64,000 bases of DNA from NCBI GenBank assembly GCA_001949185.1, contig BDGG01000009.1, forward strand, positions 150,822 to 214,821, in the 5' to 3' direction. This stretch comes from Ramazzottius varieornatus. Lineage: Eukaryota; Tardigrada; Eutardigrada; Parachela; Ramazzottiidae. The position numbers and the translations under genes were made by a program. Below are positions 11,201 to 22,947 of the stretch, one piece after another; position 1 is the first letter of the stretch; each line of letters starts with the position of its first letter. The notes beneath the pieces were generated by a model. That model did not search any database and was not told the origin of the DNA. It was given only the letters and a program-made list of their open reading frames with translations.

Positions 11201-13361
11201 ACGTGGGTGGTAGCTCGCATGGTTGTTACCGCGACCCATCGGCTGTCCAAGGAGAAGGCGATATCTTGAACGGTAGCGTTGGTGTCCCCACGATGGAGGG
11301 TGTACAGGTGCTGGACATTAGCGAGCGAAGAGCCGGCCGGATGGGGACGCAGCAGGAAGATGTGGAAGTGCTGGCCGCTTTGCGAGCCTGACAGCAGCAC
11401 CGTTCCATCGTGATTGAAGGCTAGAACGGCTACTGGGGACGAGGAATGGGCGACAAAGTGGGCTATAATGGCGCTGCGACTCACACTGGCCTTCTCCAGA
11501 GAAAACTACAACCAGTAATTTTCCTCACGCATTGTCATAAGACTTCTGTTCGAGCTTACATACCTCGCCATCACCAGCCTTGTCCAAGTCCAGGACGGTG
11601 ACAATACCTTCATGTACTCCTTCAGTCACATTCCCACCGTTGTTGGTCACGGCAGAAAGGGGGACTGGGCGTTTCAGGGCAGTGATGCCCTGGGCTACGG
11701 CCTCACTTATCTGAGTAATACCTTGCGAGATCGTCTGTAGAAATTAATATATGTCCCTCCTACCGAATTCTGAGTGGTTCCTTCTTCATCCAAATAGAAT
11801 AGATTATTGAGAAAACTGAGAAACTGGACGAACCAACCTTAGCAGCGCTAATAACACTGGCTGTATACGAAGGTAAGCCATCGACACGACCGCCCAGTGA
11901 ATGGTAAATATCGTGCAACTGGATAGCAACAAAGAAACCATCGTTCGTTCATCATGAATGCACAAGATGCAATATTACGTACCTTCATCTCCGTATAAGC
12001 CAGCCAGCGGGTTCCCAAGGCTAGCGGATTGGGTGATACCAGATGAACCGGAAAGGACGCTGGAAATAGCATTACTCTTATGATGAAAATTTACATAAAC
12101 GAGTACTTGAAAACCGCAACGTACCATTGATGAAGAAGCGTTCCTTGAATGTACATGCATCGTAGACGACACAACGATCGGGAAACACCACAACCATTAC
12201 CCTGTAAAACACATTGAAATCCGTTACACTATAATCGGGAACTGACAAGAAACCCGTTGCTACATACCGTTGGTTGCACAAGATATTCTCGATGGCAGCT
12301 CGGAACTTGATGCTGTGAACCTTTTCGCCGCTCTGCAGTGAGATTATGCTGATGCTGGAGAAGGGATGCGTTTGCGAAGAGGAGGAATCGCAAGAAGCCA
12401 GCAGTGGGCGTCGTTGGCCGTAGGCATCGCCTGTCCCAAAAACTGTAACAGCCGAACGAATAAGCACCTCGTCCTATGACCATAAAAAGTGAGGGAATGC
12501 GAGCTCGGCAAACCGCCCCGACCAGAACGTTTTTCCAAGTGGCGCATGTTCTCAGCCAGTATCACTGAAGAAGGCCGCCACTTGAAAAGATTAACTTTCC
12601 GAGTGACGCACTCTTCCAGCCAGTACTACTGAAAGCGTGCGCCACTTGGGTAAACGATCTAGTCAAGTTGGTCTGTCGAGCTCCCAAATTGTTTCTCTTA
12701 AACTTGTACCTTCTTCGGGAAAAGGCAGCAGTCGAAGATGCTTAACTGGTCCTTGGCGAGACGAGTAGACTTCCCAGGCTTCCCCGTGAGGCTCAATGGC
12801 CCAGATTTGTGCGCCATTCGCGTAACCAAGCAAGACATATACAGCACCGTCGCTCCGTCCATGCCCTGTCCAACACAACATTAATCGAGCTACTGTAGGT
12901 ACGTGAACTATAGAAGAGATTTCACGGTAGTACCAAAATGCTCAGGCTGTTCTATCCGAATCCATAGTACGACTTCCTTGTCGTTGGCTTTGTGGGCTTG
13001 TGACGAGGTTCCCTGTAAAGAACACAGGTAACTTTTTTTATACACGGAACCATAGCAGGCGCAAACCATCAGTGTACTGTGTGCCTCAACTGCTCACGTG
13101 CACGATCTGACAACGTAATTACGGGGTTAATTACCATCTGGGGGAGAACATCGTTGAAGAAGTCGACAACGCTTTGTGCCACGGATTTGTCAGCTCTGCA
13201 AAGAAAGACAGCCACATCTTCGGATGACCTGCTCTAACGAGGTTTGTCTTCGTTTAACGGTGGATCATGTGCTGGTGTACTCACGAGACTTTCTGGGGAC
13301 GAACAACCGTTCCAACGGTGCGGACATTCGCTGTATTGTGGAGGACGTCTCCAGCTGCCAT
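8279..13361 (-). CDS. BCAS3: BCAS3 WD-repeat/BCAS3-domain protein
   Basis: Orthologue of BCAS3 (Rudhira), a beta-propeller protein tied to autophagy and the cytoskeleton. About seventeen exons can be followed on the minus strand. Exon 1 (13285-13361) starts MAAGDVLHN and has the family's VVRPQ. Later exons carry LLGYANGAQIWAI, GTRWLAYTEMK, YTASVISAAK, HLYTLHRGDTNATVQDIAF, WVAVTTMRATTHVFPITPYG, SRVVNKTSRFVKSAGLDE, WLSQVEIVTQAGPSRRLWMG and FIEAGSGSFDRAVFPDYLS, all close to human BCAS3 in the same order. The last exon (8279-8381) ends in a serine-rich tail. One donor near 9654 (GTCATA) is weak, so that boundary is less sure. The start is 374 bases from the BRIP1 start, on the opposite strand. 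Confidence 0.93.
8880..8927. mobile_element. GGCGCAC-palindrome MITE, single module
   Basis: GTGACGCACGCTTCCAGCC facing AAGTGCGCCATTTT, inside a BCAS3 intron. Confidence 0.75.
9478..9610. mobile_element. GGCGCAC-palindrome MITE, two modules
   Basis: Two modules joined by the usual linker (GAAAGATTTGGTCGAGTTTG), inside a BCAS3 intron. Some palindrome positions have decayed (GTGGTGCACG). Confidence 0.8.
10140..10290. repeat. Second dispersed repeat family (GCCGTGTTCGGCACGG type)
   Basis: Carries AGGCCGTGTTCGGCACGGAC followed by TTTTCGTAGGAAAATGGCG. Related stretches occur near 17541-17645, 19361-19400, 33075-33190 and 57235-57340, all in introns. Looks like another short non-autonomous element; its ends are not defined. 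Confidence 0.55.
10711..10852. mobile_element. Short terminal-inverted-repeat element
   Basis: About 35-base imperfect inverted ends (GAAAGTGCTTCCCAGCCCGT against ACGGGCTGGGAAGCACTTTT) enclose roughly 70 bases with no coding capacity, in a BCAS3 intron. Confidence 0.8.
10864..10941. mobile_element. Short terminal-inverted-repeat element
   Basis: CAGCAGCGTACCCGTGGTCAC faces GTGACACCGGGTATGCTGCTG across about 35 bases. It starts twelve bases after the preceding element. Confidence 0.75.
12501..12685. mobile_element. GGCGCAC-palindrome MITE with both ends, two modules
   Basis: Starts GAGCTCGGCAAACCGCC and ends GGTCTGTCGAGCTC, enclosing two palindromes. One of the copies with two recognisable ends; lies in a BCAS3 intron. 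Confidence 0.9.
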
Positions 13362-13735
13362 GACTGCCAGGCTTAACGATGTCCCTTAGCTGTACTTCAG
13401 GCAGTTAGTTTGATCAGCTCTAGAAGATCAGGAGAGTGGGGATTGGGGAAACAACTGAAGTCTGAAGGACAAAGTTGTATTCTGGACTTCAAAGTTCAAA
13501 CTTCAAACAAAGCCAAGACGAAAACCACAACAGTTCGATCGTAACAAAATGATCAGCTGACTGCCATACAGTGATGTCATCCAGTGAGTTATGACCGCAG
13601 AATCGCAATCTCGCTACTGCGAATAATTCCAAGTTTTCCGAAATTCATGTTTCTTCCGTTGGAACGTTGGAACGTTGGAAGTTGGATCTGCGTTTGAGAC
13701 ATGATTGTCAGCCTCCTTCCGTTGTTCCTCTCGCA
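13362..13735. promoter_or_regulatory. Bidirectional promoter between BCAS3 and BRIP1
   Basis: Only 374 bases separate the two divergent start codons, so both promoters and 5' leaders must lie here. It contains a near-duplicate AAGTTCAAACTTCAAA stretch; no TATA box was recognised. Inferred from gene arrangement. Confidence 0.6.
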
Positions 13736-16700
13736 ATGACGACGCCTGGAGCGTGGAGACCACAGTTACGACGCCTGGATGGCAGCAGCACTTACCGCCC
13801 GAACGCAGCCAACGCCATCAACAGGTTGACTTCGTTTCCCGTCAGCCCCAGCTTTACCTCCACTTCCGCTTTTCCTGCACAAACAACATCACCGATAGCG
13901 AATGGACATCCTGCTACTCCAGTCTCTTTTGCGGACTACAGAGGTAATGGCTATCAGCCATCACTCATCCACAACGCCACTACAAGCTGGTCGATGGAGG
14001 AAGATGAGCTTCCCGCATCGACGTCCGTTGCTGCTGAACTACCAGACATCAAGCCGTCCGTCGCGCCAAAACCCCTGTCTCCTCCAGCCGGCACTTGCAC
14101 GGAGCAGGAGTTCGTCATATCGGGAGTACGTGTCAAGTTTCCTTTCAAGCCCTACTCGTCGCAGACGGCACTGATGGAGAAGGTGCGACTAGTTAGTCTA
14201 CTTCCGGTTGACTCCGTGCAACTACAGTAACGTTTGATTTCTTCCAGGTTATAAGATGTCTAAAGTCCAAAACCAATGGCTTACTGGAATCGCCGACGGG
14301 TAGTGGGAAAAGCCTCAGTCTTTTATGTTCGTCGCTGGCTTGGCAGAAGAGTCAGCATGCTGAGAGACGAGCGGGTAAGCATTCGTTCAGTCCACAGTTA
14401 TCTCAAGTGGCGCACTTTTGCGGTGTTGTTAGCTGGAAGCGTGCGTCTCTTGGAAAATCCGACAGGAGTGCTCCCCAAGTGGCGCGTCTTTTTAGCGTTG
14501 TTGGCCGGAAGTGTGCGCCACTTGGACAAATGATCTTGTCGAATTCGTTTGCTGAGCACAGTTTTTTGACTGGCTTTCACTGATAGTTGTGTACTCATAG
14601 TTTGCTGTTTCCACTTGCAGTGGATGGGATAACAGCTCCAACTGCTCCTGGTACCAAGAAGCGAAATGAAAAGCAAGCGATGCGGAGGGCTCCGGTGCCT
14701 CCGGTCAAGAAGACTGGTCCTTGTGACTGTCGACGTTCACCAGCAGCAACGTCCGCAGTCGGTAGTGACGCACCAGTGTTGCCGCCGGATGACCTAATGA
14801 GTGAAGATGAGGACAACATGTCTTTTGACGATTTAATGGTAAGTTTGTTTTTGGTTTATTGCTACCGTTGGCTAACCGGAAGTTGGTATACCTGTCTAGC
14901 TTCCGGTAAGTCGTTCCTGGTCTCACTTCCGATTGGTCGTATTGTGCGTTTTGCCTATTGTAGAACCCCAAAGCTTCTGCGAAAAGGCAGCGGACGCAGC
15001 GAGGAACTACTGGGGGCGTTCTGAGAGACACTTCTCTAGCCAACCGACCAACTCCTCTGCCGAGTTTGCCGACTGCGCCGGGCAAATGCTCCTGTTCAAG
15101 CGCCACGCAGCTTGAGCAACAGCAACCTTCGGAATGCCAAGGACCACCCTCAACAGAAGTCCTTCAGCAACAGGAAGAGTAAGTTTGCTTCTTTGATTAT
15201 TCCTGTTTATAGTTATACATGCAGTTAGGAACCCTTTCTTGTCTGACTGTAGTGTCCCCAAGATATATTTCGGCTCGAGGACGCACAAGCAGATTACGCA
15301 GCTCGTGCGGGAGTTACGCAAAGTTCCTTCGTACTCCGATACCAAGTAGGTTGGCATTTTTATCACAATCATAGCTCGACCTAGACGATCTTCTTGAATG
15401 CTAACAGTCTGTGTTCTGTTGCAGGATGACAATACTGGGAAGTAAAGATCAGGTTGGTGACACTCGTCCCTTCTTCTTCTTCTATGAAGCATGTTCCGGG
15501 ATTAGCGAAGGTAAACTCCGGGTACAGAAGTACATGCAGTCATTTTGTAGTACTGCGTCCACCCGTCCGTCTCGAGAGAGAGGAACAAGAATGAAGCTTG
15601 TCAGGAGCTGTTGGACTCTAACAAGACTGCTGGCGAGTATTTCGCTGGTCATCAGAAGGTCCGTGTCTTTTTTTCGCGTTCTTATTGTTATCTTACCTTT
15701 CCGACAGAAGCAGCATAATAACTGATCAGTGATGTGCGGGCTTGCAGGGTTGTGAGTACCATGGTGGAGTTGCGCCTTCGCTACCCCGGCTGTTTCAGAA
15801 AGGACCCAAGGGTCGTCTGCCCTCGATTTTCGACATTGAGGACCTGATGGAATCAGGCAAGAAGAATGTTGTAAGTGACTTTTAACACAAGTTACGTCCA
15901 ACGAGTACTGTAGGTAATACAGAATTTGGTGTCCGTAGTACTGTCCGTATTTCATGTCTCGGGAGCTAACGGAAAACGCTCACCTCATCTTCTGTCCATA
16001 CAACTACCTGGTCGATGCCCGTATTCGACAAGCCTTGAAGATCAGCCTCGAGGGCCAAATTGTCATCTTTGATGAAGGCCACAACATGGAAGATGCAGCG
16101 AGAGAGGTAACAGATGAAACTGCAGAAAATGTTTACAAAAGAAATACACGTGGACGTCGGCAGACGAATCCGTCCAGATGGTTTTCCCAAGTGGCACAAG
16201 CTCTTGGGCGATAACAGTGAGAACGTGCGCCGCACCAATGGCGTTCTCAAGCGGCGCATTTATCCAGCCAGTGACAATGAGATCGTACGTCACTGTGGAT
16301 GAAGATCTGGCTGAAATCTTTTTCCGACGTGCCAAATGAGATTATTGAAATTCAGCAAGAATTTCTTTGTTAGGCCGCATCGTTCACGCTGAGCAGTAGA
16401 GAATTGAAGGAAGTGTTGGAAGATATGTCGACGGTGTTAGCGTTGAATGCTCGGCATCGAGTCTTCAGCCCGGTGACGAACGAGATTCAGAGTGTAATGG
16501 AGCGTTTAAGGGTCTTGCTGGAATGGCTAGAGAGCAATGGACGCAATGTCCAGGCCGATTCCTTCGGAACTGGTAATAAAGAGTTGAGCGGGCAAGACTT
16601 GGTGGCTATTCTCACCGAAGTGGGCCTGGGACCTGATGAGTACAAGCACCTGGAGGCTGAGTACGAGGCCATCCAGGCCGATAAGACGGAGAATGAACAA

Positions 16701-19700
16701 GGTGGACTAGCGGCTATGCAGATTATCTTTGACGAGGCAGGCAATAATCAAAGCAAGACCAAAAAGGTACGTGAAAAACAGCAATCAAACCGAAGTAAGA
16801 AATGGGACATCGGCAAACAAAACGTACAAATGAATCGTTTTCCCAAGTGGCGCACCTCTCTCGTGTCTTTGGCTGGCTGCTTGCGCCACGCGGGAAAATG
16901 ATCTTGCACGTTTCGTTTGGCTGCCTTTCAAACATCCATATAACTAATACTAATACTTTAAAATTGAGTTATATCCCAATTGAAGTGAGATAGCTGAATA
17001 GCTTAAAAGCAAACTACAGTGACTGAAATATAGTAAAATATTACATTGTGTCACCTGTATGGTGGTAGGTCTCGGCGGTGACGTTGAACCTTGTGCGTAG
17101 TCTGGTGGTCATCCTGGACTATCTGTATCGTCTGGGCAGGCGTCATGTCCGCGACTACAAGGGGTTACTAGCCAAAGAGATGGTTCGCAACAATGCGTAC
17201 AAGGTGGACCAGGATAACTATCGTCGAAAGCGCAAAGGACACGAAGTGCAAGAGTGGAGTTTCAAGCTGCACTTTTGGTGTCTCAACCCAGCCGTGGCCT
17301 TCGGGGACTTTCACCAGACTCACTCGGTTATCCTCACTTCCGGTAAGTCATCGCCTCCTTCTTGTCATGACAAATGCAACAGGGAAGCATTCAGTCCGTT
17401 GTTTTCCCCTCTGTTGACAGGTACCTTGTCTCCCATGACTTCCTTCCAGTCGGAACTAGATATGCCGTTCAAGATCCAGTTCGAAGCTAGCCACGTCATC
17501 AACATGAGGTAAGATGGTCACCGTCTAGTCGTAGGAAGATATTCTAGGAGCTTAGTTGGTCTTGCCTTTTTTCTACGACAATGCCAGTTGTGTTCGTGCC
17601 GAACACGGCCTTGACTGGTTTTCCCATAGCAAAAAGGCAGAAATATCTATAACACCAGATACTTGAATCCAACAGGGCATGCGTGGCCTTCTTTCTGATA
17701 TTTTCCGTTTATTTGGTCAAGCGTCAGATAACATGGATCGAGTAGAAACGGTTGTGGCTGTATAGACAGGTCTGGGCTGGCGCGGTGGGCTCTGGTCCGG
17801 CAAGGACCCAGCTGATGGGAACTTATAACCATGTGCAAACCCTGGCCTACCAAGACGAAATTGGCCAAGCCGTCCTCAGTGTCTGCACCATTGTTCCCCA
17901 TGGTGTCCTCTGCTTCTTCACATCTTATAACATCATGGATACGTTGATGAAACGCTGGACAGTGCGTTGTAGTCTTTTTTTTAGTAGCATTGGAATTTGG
18001 TTTCATTAGTAAATGCTGTTTTTCGTAGGACACGGGCGTGATGGATAAGTTGGAGGAGCGAAAGATGGTGGTCCAGGAGCCACGGGGTGGCGGCGGGGAC
18101 AAGGCCATCTTCCAGAAAGTGATGGACGACTTCTATGTGGCCATCAGCGGAGAAGGCTGCTCGGGCCGACAGGATGGCGCCATTATGTTCGCCGTCTTTC
18201 GCGGAAAGATCAGCGAAGGTCTGGACTTTGCTGATAACAACGCCCGTGCAGTCATCACCGTCGGCATTCCCTTTCCCAACTTTAAAGACCCGCAGGTACG
18301 CCTTTTGGTCTTCGTGCGTCCCGTCTCCGTTCATTCTTGCTTCTCAAACATGAGCTCTTGATCAAATGGAAGATTGGAGGAGGAAGCGCGCCATCGTACA
18401 CAGACCTGCATACAGTTTTACTTTACGTTGTAGTAATATGATGTACGCAGGTTTTGAAAGATGTTCAGTTGAGTTACCATGAGCCGGTCCGTCGAAAAAA
18501 TCTCTAGCTGAGCTGACTTTTTGTTGTTGTTGCTGCAGGTGACGATGAAGCGTTTATACAATGATCAGAATCAGCATCGTGGTTTGCTGAGTGGGTCAAA
18601 CTGGTATGACATTCAGGCTTTCCGAGCACTGAACCAAGGTACAAACACTTCTTCGTTTTTCCCCTGTCAGGGTACGAGTACCACTGTTGGTTGCATTGAC
18701 AGCACTGGGGCGCTGCATTCGTCATAAGGATGACTGGGGTGCCCTGGTTCTACTGGACTCTCGGTTCACCTTCCCTCAAGGTACAGGTGCTAAGTCCCGA
18801 TTCGCTCAAGGTATGCCTCTCTAGTCATGTTTCACTCCATATGGTACCCTGCAGCAAGAAAGCAAGCTTTAGAGCTGACTTCTGAGGAGTTATTTAGTAT
18901 AAACTCGATGAGATTGTTTACTCAAGTGGCGCACAGTTTTAGCGTTTTTGGCTGGAATCGTGCGCCACTTGAGGGTTTGCTGGCCTCTCATGTACGAGGT
19001 AAACGGCATAATTCGGGCAATTTCCGACCCATAATTCGGGCAACTGTTTTCTCCGTAAAGGCTGGACGGATCAGCGTTATTTGTAGTTTTCCGAGTGGAA
19101 AAACTTGTTTACGGTAGCCTTAAATAGTTTTGAGGATGATCTGGTGGACGGAATCCGAAAAACAGGACTCCAGCCAGACGGGGGTATCGCTAATGTTAAA
19201 AAGCCTACGAAATGAGATTGAGAAGGGCCACAAGAGACGCTTGACTCGATTTATTTAACAACCTTCGTTGACGTTATAAAGCTCGTTTGAAGTGGAAAAA
19301 AGACTTTCACATGACAAGACGTTTTTCTAGGAGTTGCGACAGACAGCTCGAGCAGGGTGATGCCCGGCACGGCCCTGTTCGGTCTTACCGTAGGAAAACT
19401 GCAAATCTTGTGTTCGCGAGTTGACTGAGCTAAATGACAACCCAGGCCCGGAAGCAACTAATACACTGGATACTGTATGTATGACGTTGTGTTGATTTTG
19501 ATAGGTCTGTCCAAATGGTTGCGGCCTCCAGACGGCCTGATTTCTCACGGGAGCTTCCAAGGAGCCATGGCTAGCCTGAAGTACTTCATCCAGGGCAGAC
19601 TGGCCCTCCAGCCATCGTCGGCTTCGCCGGAAGAGCCTTCCGCTCTCCTTAGTCCTGGCGACGAACCTGGCATTGTCCGACTGGAGGACCCGATGAATGG

Positions 19701-19728
19701 GGACGACTTTTTCTGTGATGATCTCTAG
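13736..19728 (+). CDS. BRIP1: BRIP1/FANCJ-like DNA helicase
   Basis: Superfamily 2, XPD-like 5'-3' iron-sulfur helicase of the FANCJ group, acting on DNA crosslinks and quadruplexes. Seventeen exons join in phase to 1058 residues. Seen: [17 protein letters not shown] (Q-motif region), Walker [10 protein letters not shown] (residues 163-171), [12 protein letters not shown] (motif Ia), four iron-sulfur cysteines (YCVHP, ACQEL, GCEYHG, YCPY), [16 protein letters not shown], motif [56 protein letters not shown] and [15 protein letters not shown]. These match BRIP1 rather than DDX11 or RTEL1. Motif II reads DEGH (498-501) where the family has DEAH. The protein stops shortly after GLSKWLRP and lacks the long vertebrate C-terminal tail with the BRCA1-binding motif. 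Residues 1-130 are low-complexity. Start ATG is the first in frame. Confidence 0.93.
14400..14557. mobile_element. GGCGCAC-palindrome MITE, two modules
   Basis: AAGTGGCGCACTTTTGCGG and AAGTGGCGCGTC...GTGCGCCACTTGG modules, ending GTTTGCTGAGC, in BRIP1 intron 2. Confidence 0.85.
16151..16310. mobile_element. GGCGCAC-palindrome MITE, two modules
   Basis: Left end TGGACGTCGGCAGACGAATC, then two partly decayed palindromes, in a BRIP1 intron 45 bases after the motif II exon. Confidence 0.8.
16804..16927. mobile_element. GGCGCAC-palindrome MITE, one module
   Basis: Left end GGGACATCGGCAAACAAAAC and right end ACGTTTCGTTTGGCTGCC flank a single palindrome, in a BRIP1 intron. Confidence 0.85.
17541..17645. 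repeat. GCCGTGTTCGGCACGG-type dispersed repeat
   Basis: GTGCCGAACACGGCCTTGAC is the reverse-oriented counterpart of the stretch at 10240, in a BRIP1 intron. Confidence 0.5.
18920..18975. mobile_element. GGCGCAC-palindrome MITE, single module
   Basis: CAAGTGGCGCACAG...CGTGCGCCACTTGAG in the last BRIP1 intron, just left of a fragment of the pogo-type element. Confidence 0.85.
18995..19160 (+). mobile_element. Decayed 5' end of the pogo/Tigger-type element
   Basis: CGAGGTAAACGGCATAATTC is nearly identical to the terminal repeat at 41218, and following words (CTGTTTTCTCCGTAA, GGATCAGC, TTGAGGATGATCTGGTGG) parallel 41240-41365. No transposase frame remains. Lies in the last BRIP1 intron. Confidence 0.7.
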
Positions 19729-20705
19729 TTACACAAAGATGTCACCGACGCTCGCTTTTTATGTCAGTATGTTCCTTTCCATGCCGCTCTAGGCTTCCCC
19801 TTGTGTACTACCTCTTTCACATTCCATACATTATCATATGTTGTATCGTTCAACAGCGACCCATTGTTTACCTCAGCCTTCTTGTTTTACTTGCTTTTGT
19901 TCCCAGGTGTCCATGAATGGTGTTTTTAAAGACCGGAAGCGTCGGCCTTCTTATCAAAAAGGTATTCTAATAAATTCAGTTGACGGTGATGAACGTTCAT
20001 GTTGGATGATATGAATGTTAAGAGGGATGAAGTTTTAGTCGGTTTCAGAGGCTTTATGGTGTGTGTTGACGGAACGGACTTTGAGGCGTGGTGGGCTGGA
20101 GTGGCGACAGGTAGAGCGTGTCGGATACTGTATCTGGGGATAGGAAGGTGTCCATATCGGCTCATTGACGGGACAGACAAAACAAAGTCAATAGCGGAGG
20201 ATTATAACCTGTCATTACAGAGGTGCCTAATGAATAGTGGATGAGGTGGAAGCATTGACAAAGAGACAAGGCTTGAGCCCAAGGGTCAGCTTGTTAGGGC
20301 TGCTGGATGGCGCCGCTCTGACTTTCCATAAGTATAGTTTTCCGGTCATTGTCATTGTCCATAAGTGCCTCTTGTTAACTTTACCTTCAACAACTGTCTA
20401 TCACTCCTGCTTGTACACAGGACATCATCGCCACTTCACCTGCTCCCTCCCTCTTACATACAGCCATAGCTACCGCCAACGCCATCCGTTGATACTCGCG
20501 CATCCTTCTTACCTCTCAGGTATAAAATTACGTTGGCAGCAAACCACCAAATTTCAACAGGATTCGGATTTTCTAGAAATAAAAATCAGAGACGCGTTAT
20601 GAATGCACAATGTTCCAAAAATGGAAATCTGGGAATTGGCTACGTGGAAAGACACATGTGGCGCCACCGGTAGCACTGGTACGGCATGGCAAAAGGAATC
20701 CATCT

Positions 20706-20815
20706 CGTAAGTGGCGCACTGTGACAATCAATTGCGCAACTTGGAAAGAGGATTTGGTCGATCTTTATCGCTGGGCGCACGCTCTCAGCCAATAACAATG
20801 AATAGCGATCTGGAT
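20706..20815. mobile_element. Degenerate GGCGCAC-palindrome MITE
   Basis: GTAAGTGGCGCACTGTGAC...TTGCGCAACTTGG and a second half-module GGGCGCACGCTCTCAGCC. Confidence 0.65.
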
Positions 20816-21973
20816 TAGTTCATATTCTCATGCCCAGTTGGGTAGTTCGAAGCTAACATCGGAAGAACTTCCGCCTTCCACAAAAGGAGCGCCAGAAGTC
20901 GAGCAAAGCTTCTCTCGAATGACAGGGCGATTCATACCTTGAAATGGTATGGCGGCTGTGATACGGATTATCTTGGGAGTAAATACTCTTCATAAACAGG
21001 GAGATAACAGAATGCCATTTGAGGATGCGAAGGTTGTTGATGAGGTAGACAAAGCCCAGTGAAAGGAGGAGACACTTAATCCTCTTAGCATGCAAAAGCT
21101 TTGGCAGTACAGCCACTCATTAGCATTTATTAAGATTGTGAAGATGTCTCGTCGCCAAAAGGTGTGTGTGTGTTTACATAATTACTCCTACCTGCTATCA
21201 GAACCTGCTGCTATCATTGACCATATGCCAGACCGGCAAACCTTCTTCTTCAGCCAAACAGCGCGGCTTTCAGAGACTCCGTCAGCCACCAGGCTGCGCA
21301 GGTGAGACCCCACCATCCAGAGGTTCTGGCCATTAAGGAAGTAATTTTACGGTAGATAGAAAATCCGTGCACGTGCGAGAAGGTCTTGAGAATGCGAAGG
21401 TCGATGCGAGCGGTCATCTTTCAAAATCAGCTTACAAAGGCAGAGGAAACGGGCACTGTGAGGCCGGAAGGCGGGAAGACCGATGATAGTCTATCCACAA
21501 AAGATGTAGAAGCGAAGCTGAGTTCGGTCTTTATAACGGGATTGCATTTTGTGGATAGTACTTTAGGCCATATTCTGTGGTTGCTGACGGTTATTCAAAG
21601 TGTGCGCAGACGAGAAGAGGGAGCAGATTAGCATAGGATTCGGCTGTATAGCGATCCATTACGGAATGGGCCATCTTTGGTGGAGTGTCAATCAGACAAT
21701 TAATCGCTCCAGCAATCATCCATCATCAGCAACTTTGATCAAATGGAATGAAAGCTAAACAAATTATCCCGCCAAGCACATCGCCACAAGCTAGTCCCTA
21801 GCCTACATCATTTTGCGCAATAGCCTCATCGCGCACATTCCTAGCTCCCCTTTACATCAATCAAATTAGGCGGGCGCGGTCAGCCATCAATTGCCCATTG
21901 CACAATATACCATGTACAAGTTAATCCTTGGGGCTGTGTTCCTGCAGGACATGTCTTACCCACTGAACTACTT

Positions 21974-22245
21974 GGGAGCTCGGCAAATGAACTCGATCAC
22001 ATCGTTTTCTCAGTGGCGCACGTTTACAGTAAATACTGGCTGAAAGCAGACGCCAGTGCAAAAACGATTTGGACAGGCTCACTTTCTCAAGTGGCGCACC
22101 CTCATAGCGTTATGAGCCGAAAACGTACGTCACTTGAAAGAGAAATTTGGTCAAGTTTAATTTCCCAAGTGGCGCACATTATCAGTGTGTTGGCCAGAAG
22201 CATTCGCCACTCTGAAAAGTTATTCGGTCGAATCTGTTTGCTGAA
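21974..22245. mobile_element. GGCGCAC-palindrome MITE, three modules
   Basis: Left end GGGAGCTCGGCAAATGAACT, three successive palindromic modules, right end GAATCTGTTTGCTGAAC. One of the longest copies. Confidence 0.85.
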
Positions 22246-22921
22246 CTTTCATTTAACCCATCAAAGCCGAACGGTAATATGTAAATTACAGTTTTGTAGG
22301 TGAGCGACAAATCCCCTGATGAGTTAAAGCGTGGCTCGGTTTGACCAGGCGGAAGACGAAACGACGCCCGGAATGGATGTGAGGCGAAGGAGCGAGGTGC
22401 CTTACCTGCCTATTAAGCACCATGTGACCATGGTCGAAGAGCACCGGTAGGAAGCAAGTCCTTCTGAAGGTTTGGAGGTAGCCACAGGAGGTGGCGATGG
22501 TGGTTTGGAGTCTGAGCGGGTCGAGTCAATGAGCTTAAATAGGTATAATATGCAGCTCGCAGCGCCGGCAACACATCTGGCGCCGCGGCTACTTAACTGT
22601 CCACTACAAAACAGACATTATCCATGATTCGCCACTCGATAAGCATCCTACTTAAAACTAGCATACAGCTACCATGCATTCTAATGACTGTCCCAAGATG
22701 CATACCCAGCCTCGGCTGCGGTAGCCGCTGTCGCGCCACACTGCAATGCACTCCACTCCTCTCCACGGTCAAACAGCCCTGAACCGCGTTAGTTCTTAAA
22801 CCATGTCGACTTGTTCTTCATCCCAAGGTCCAATTAGCTTCTGAGTATGCCAACTGTAAAAAGCAAGCGTCTTGAATACTGGTTGGTTGAATGGTGGAGG
22901 TCTTCCGCAAGGGGGCACTTT

Positions 22922-22947
22922 AGAGTGGCGCAGATGTGCGCCACTTT
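22922..22947. repeat. Tight GGCGCAC palindrome
   Basis: AGAGTGGCGCAGATGTGCGC followed by CACTTTGC: the palindrome arms are almost back to back, without the usual 20-30 base loop or the element ends. Confidence 0.6.
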
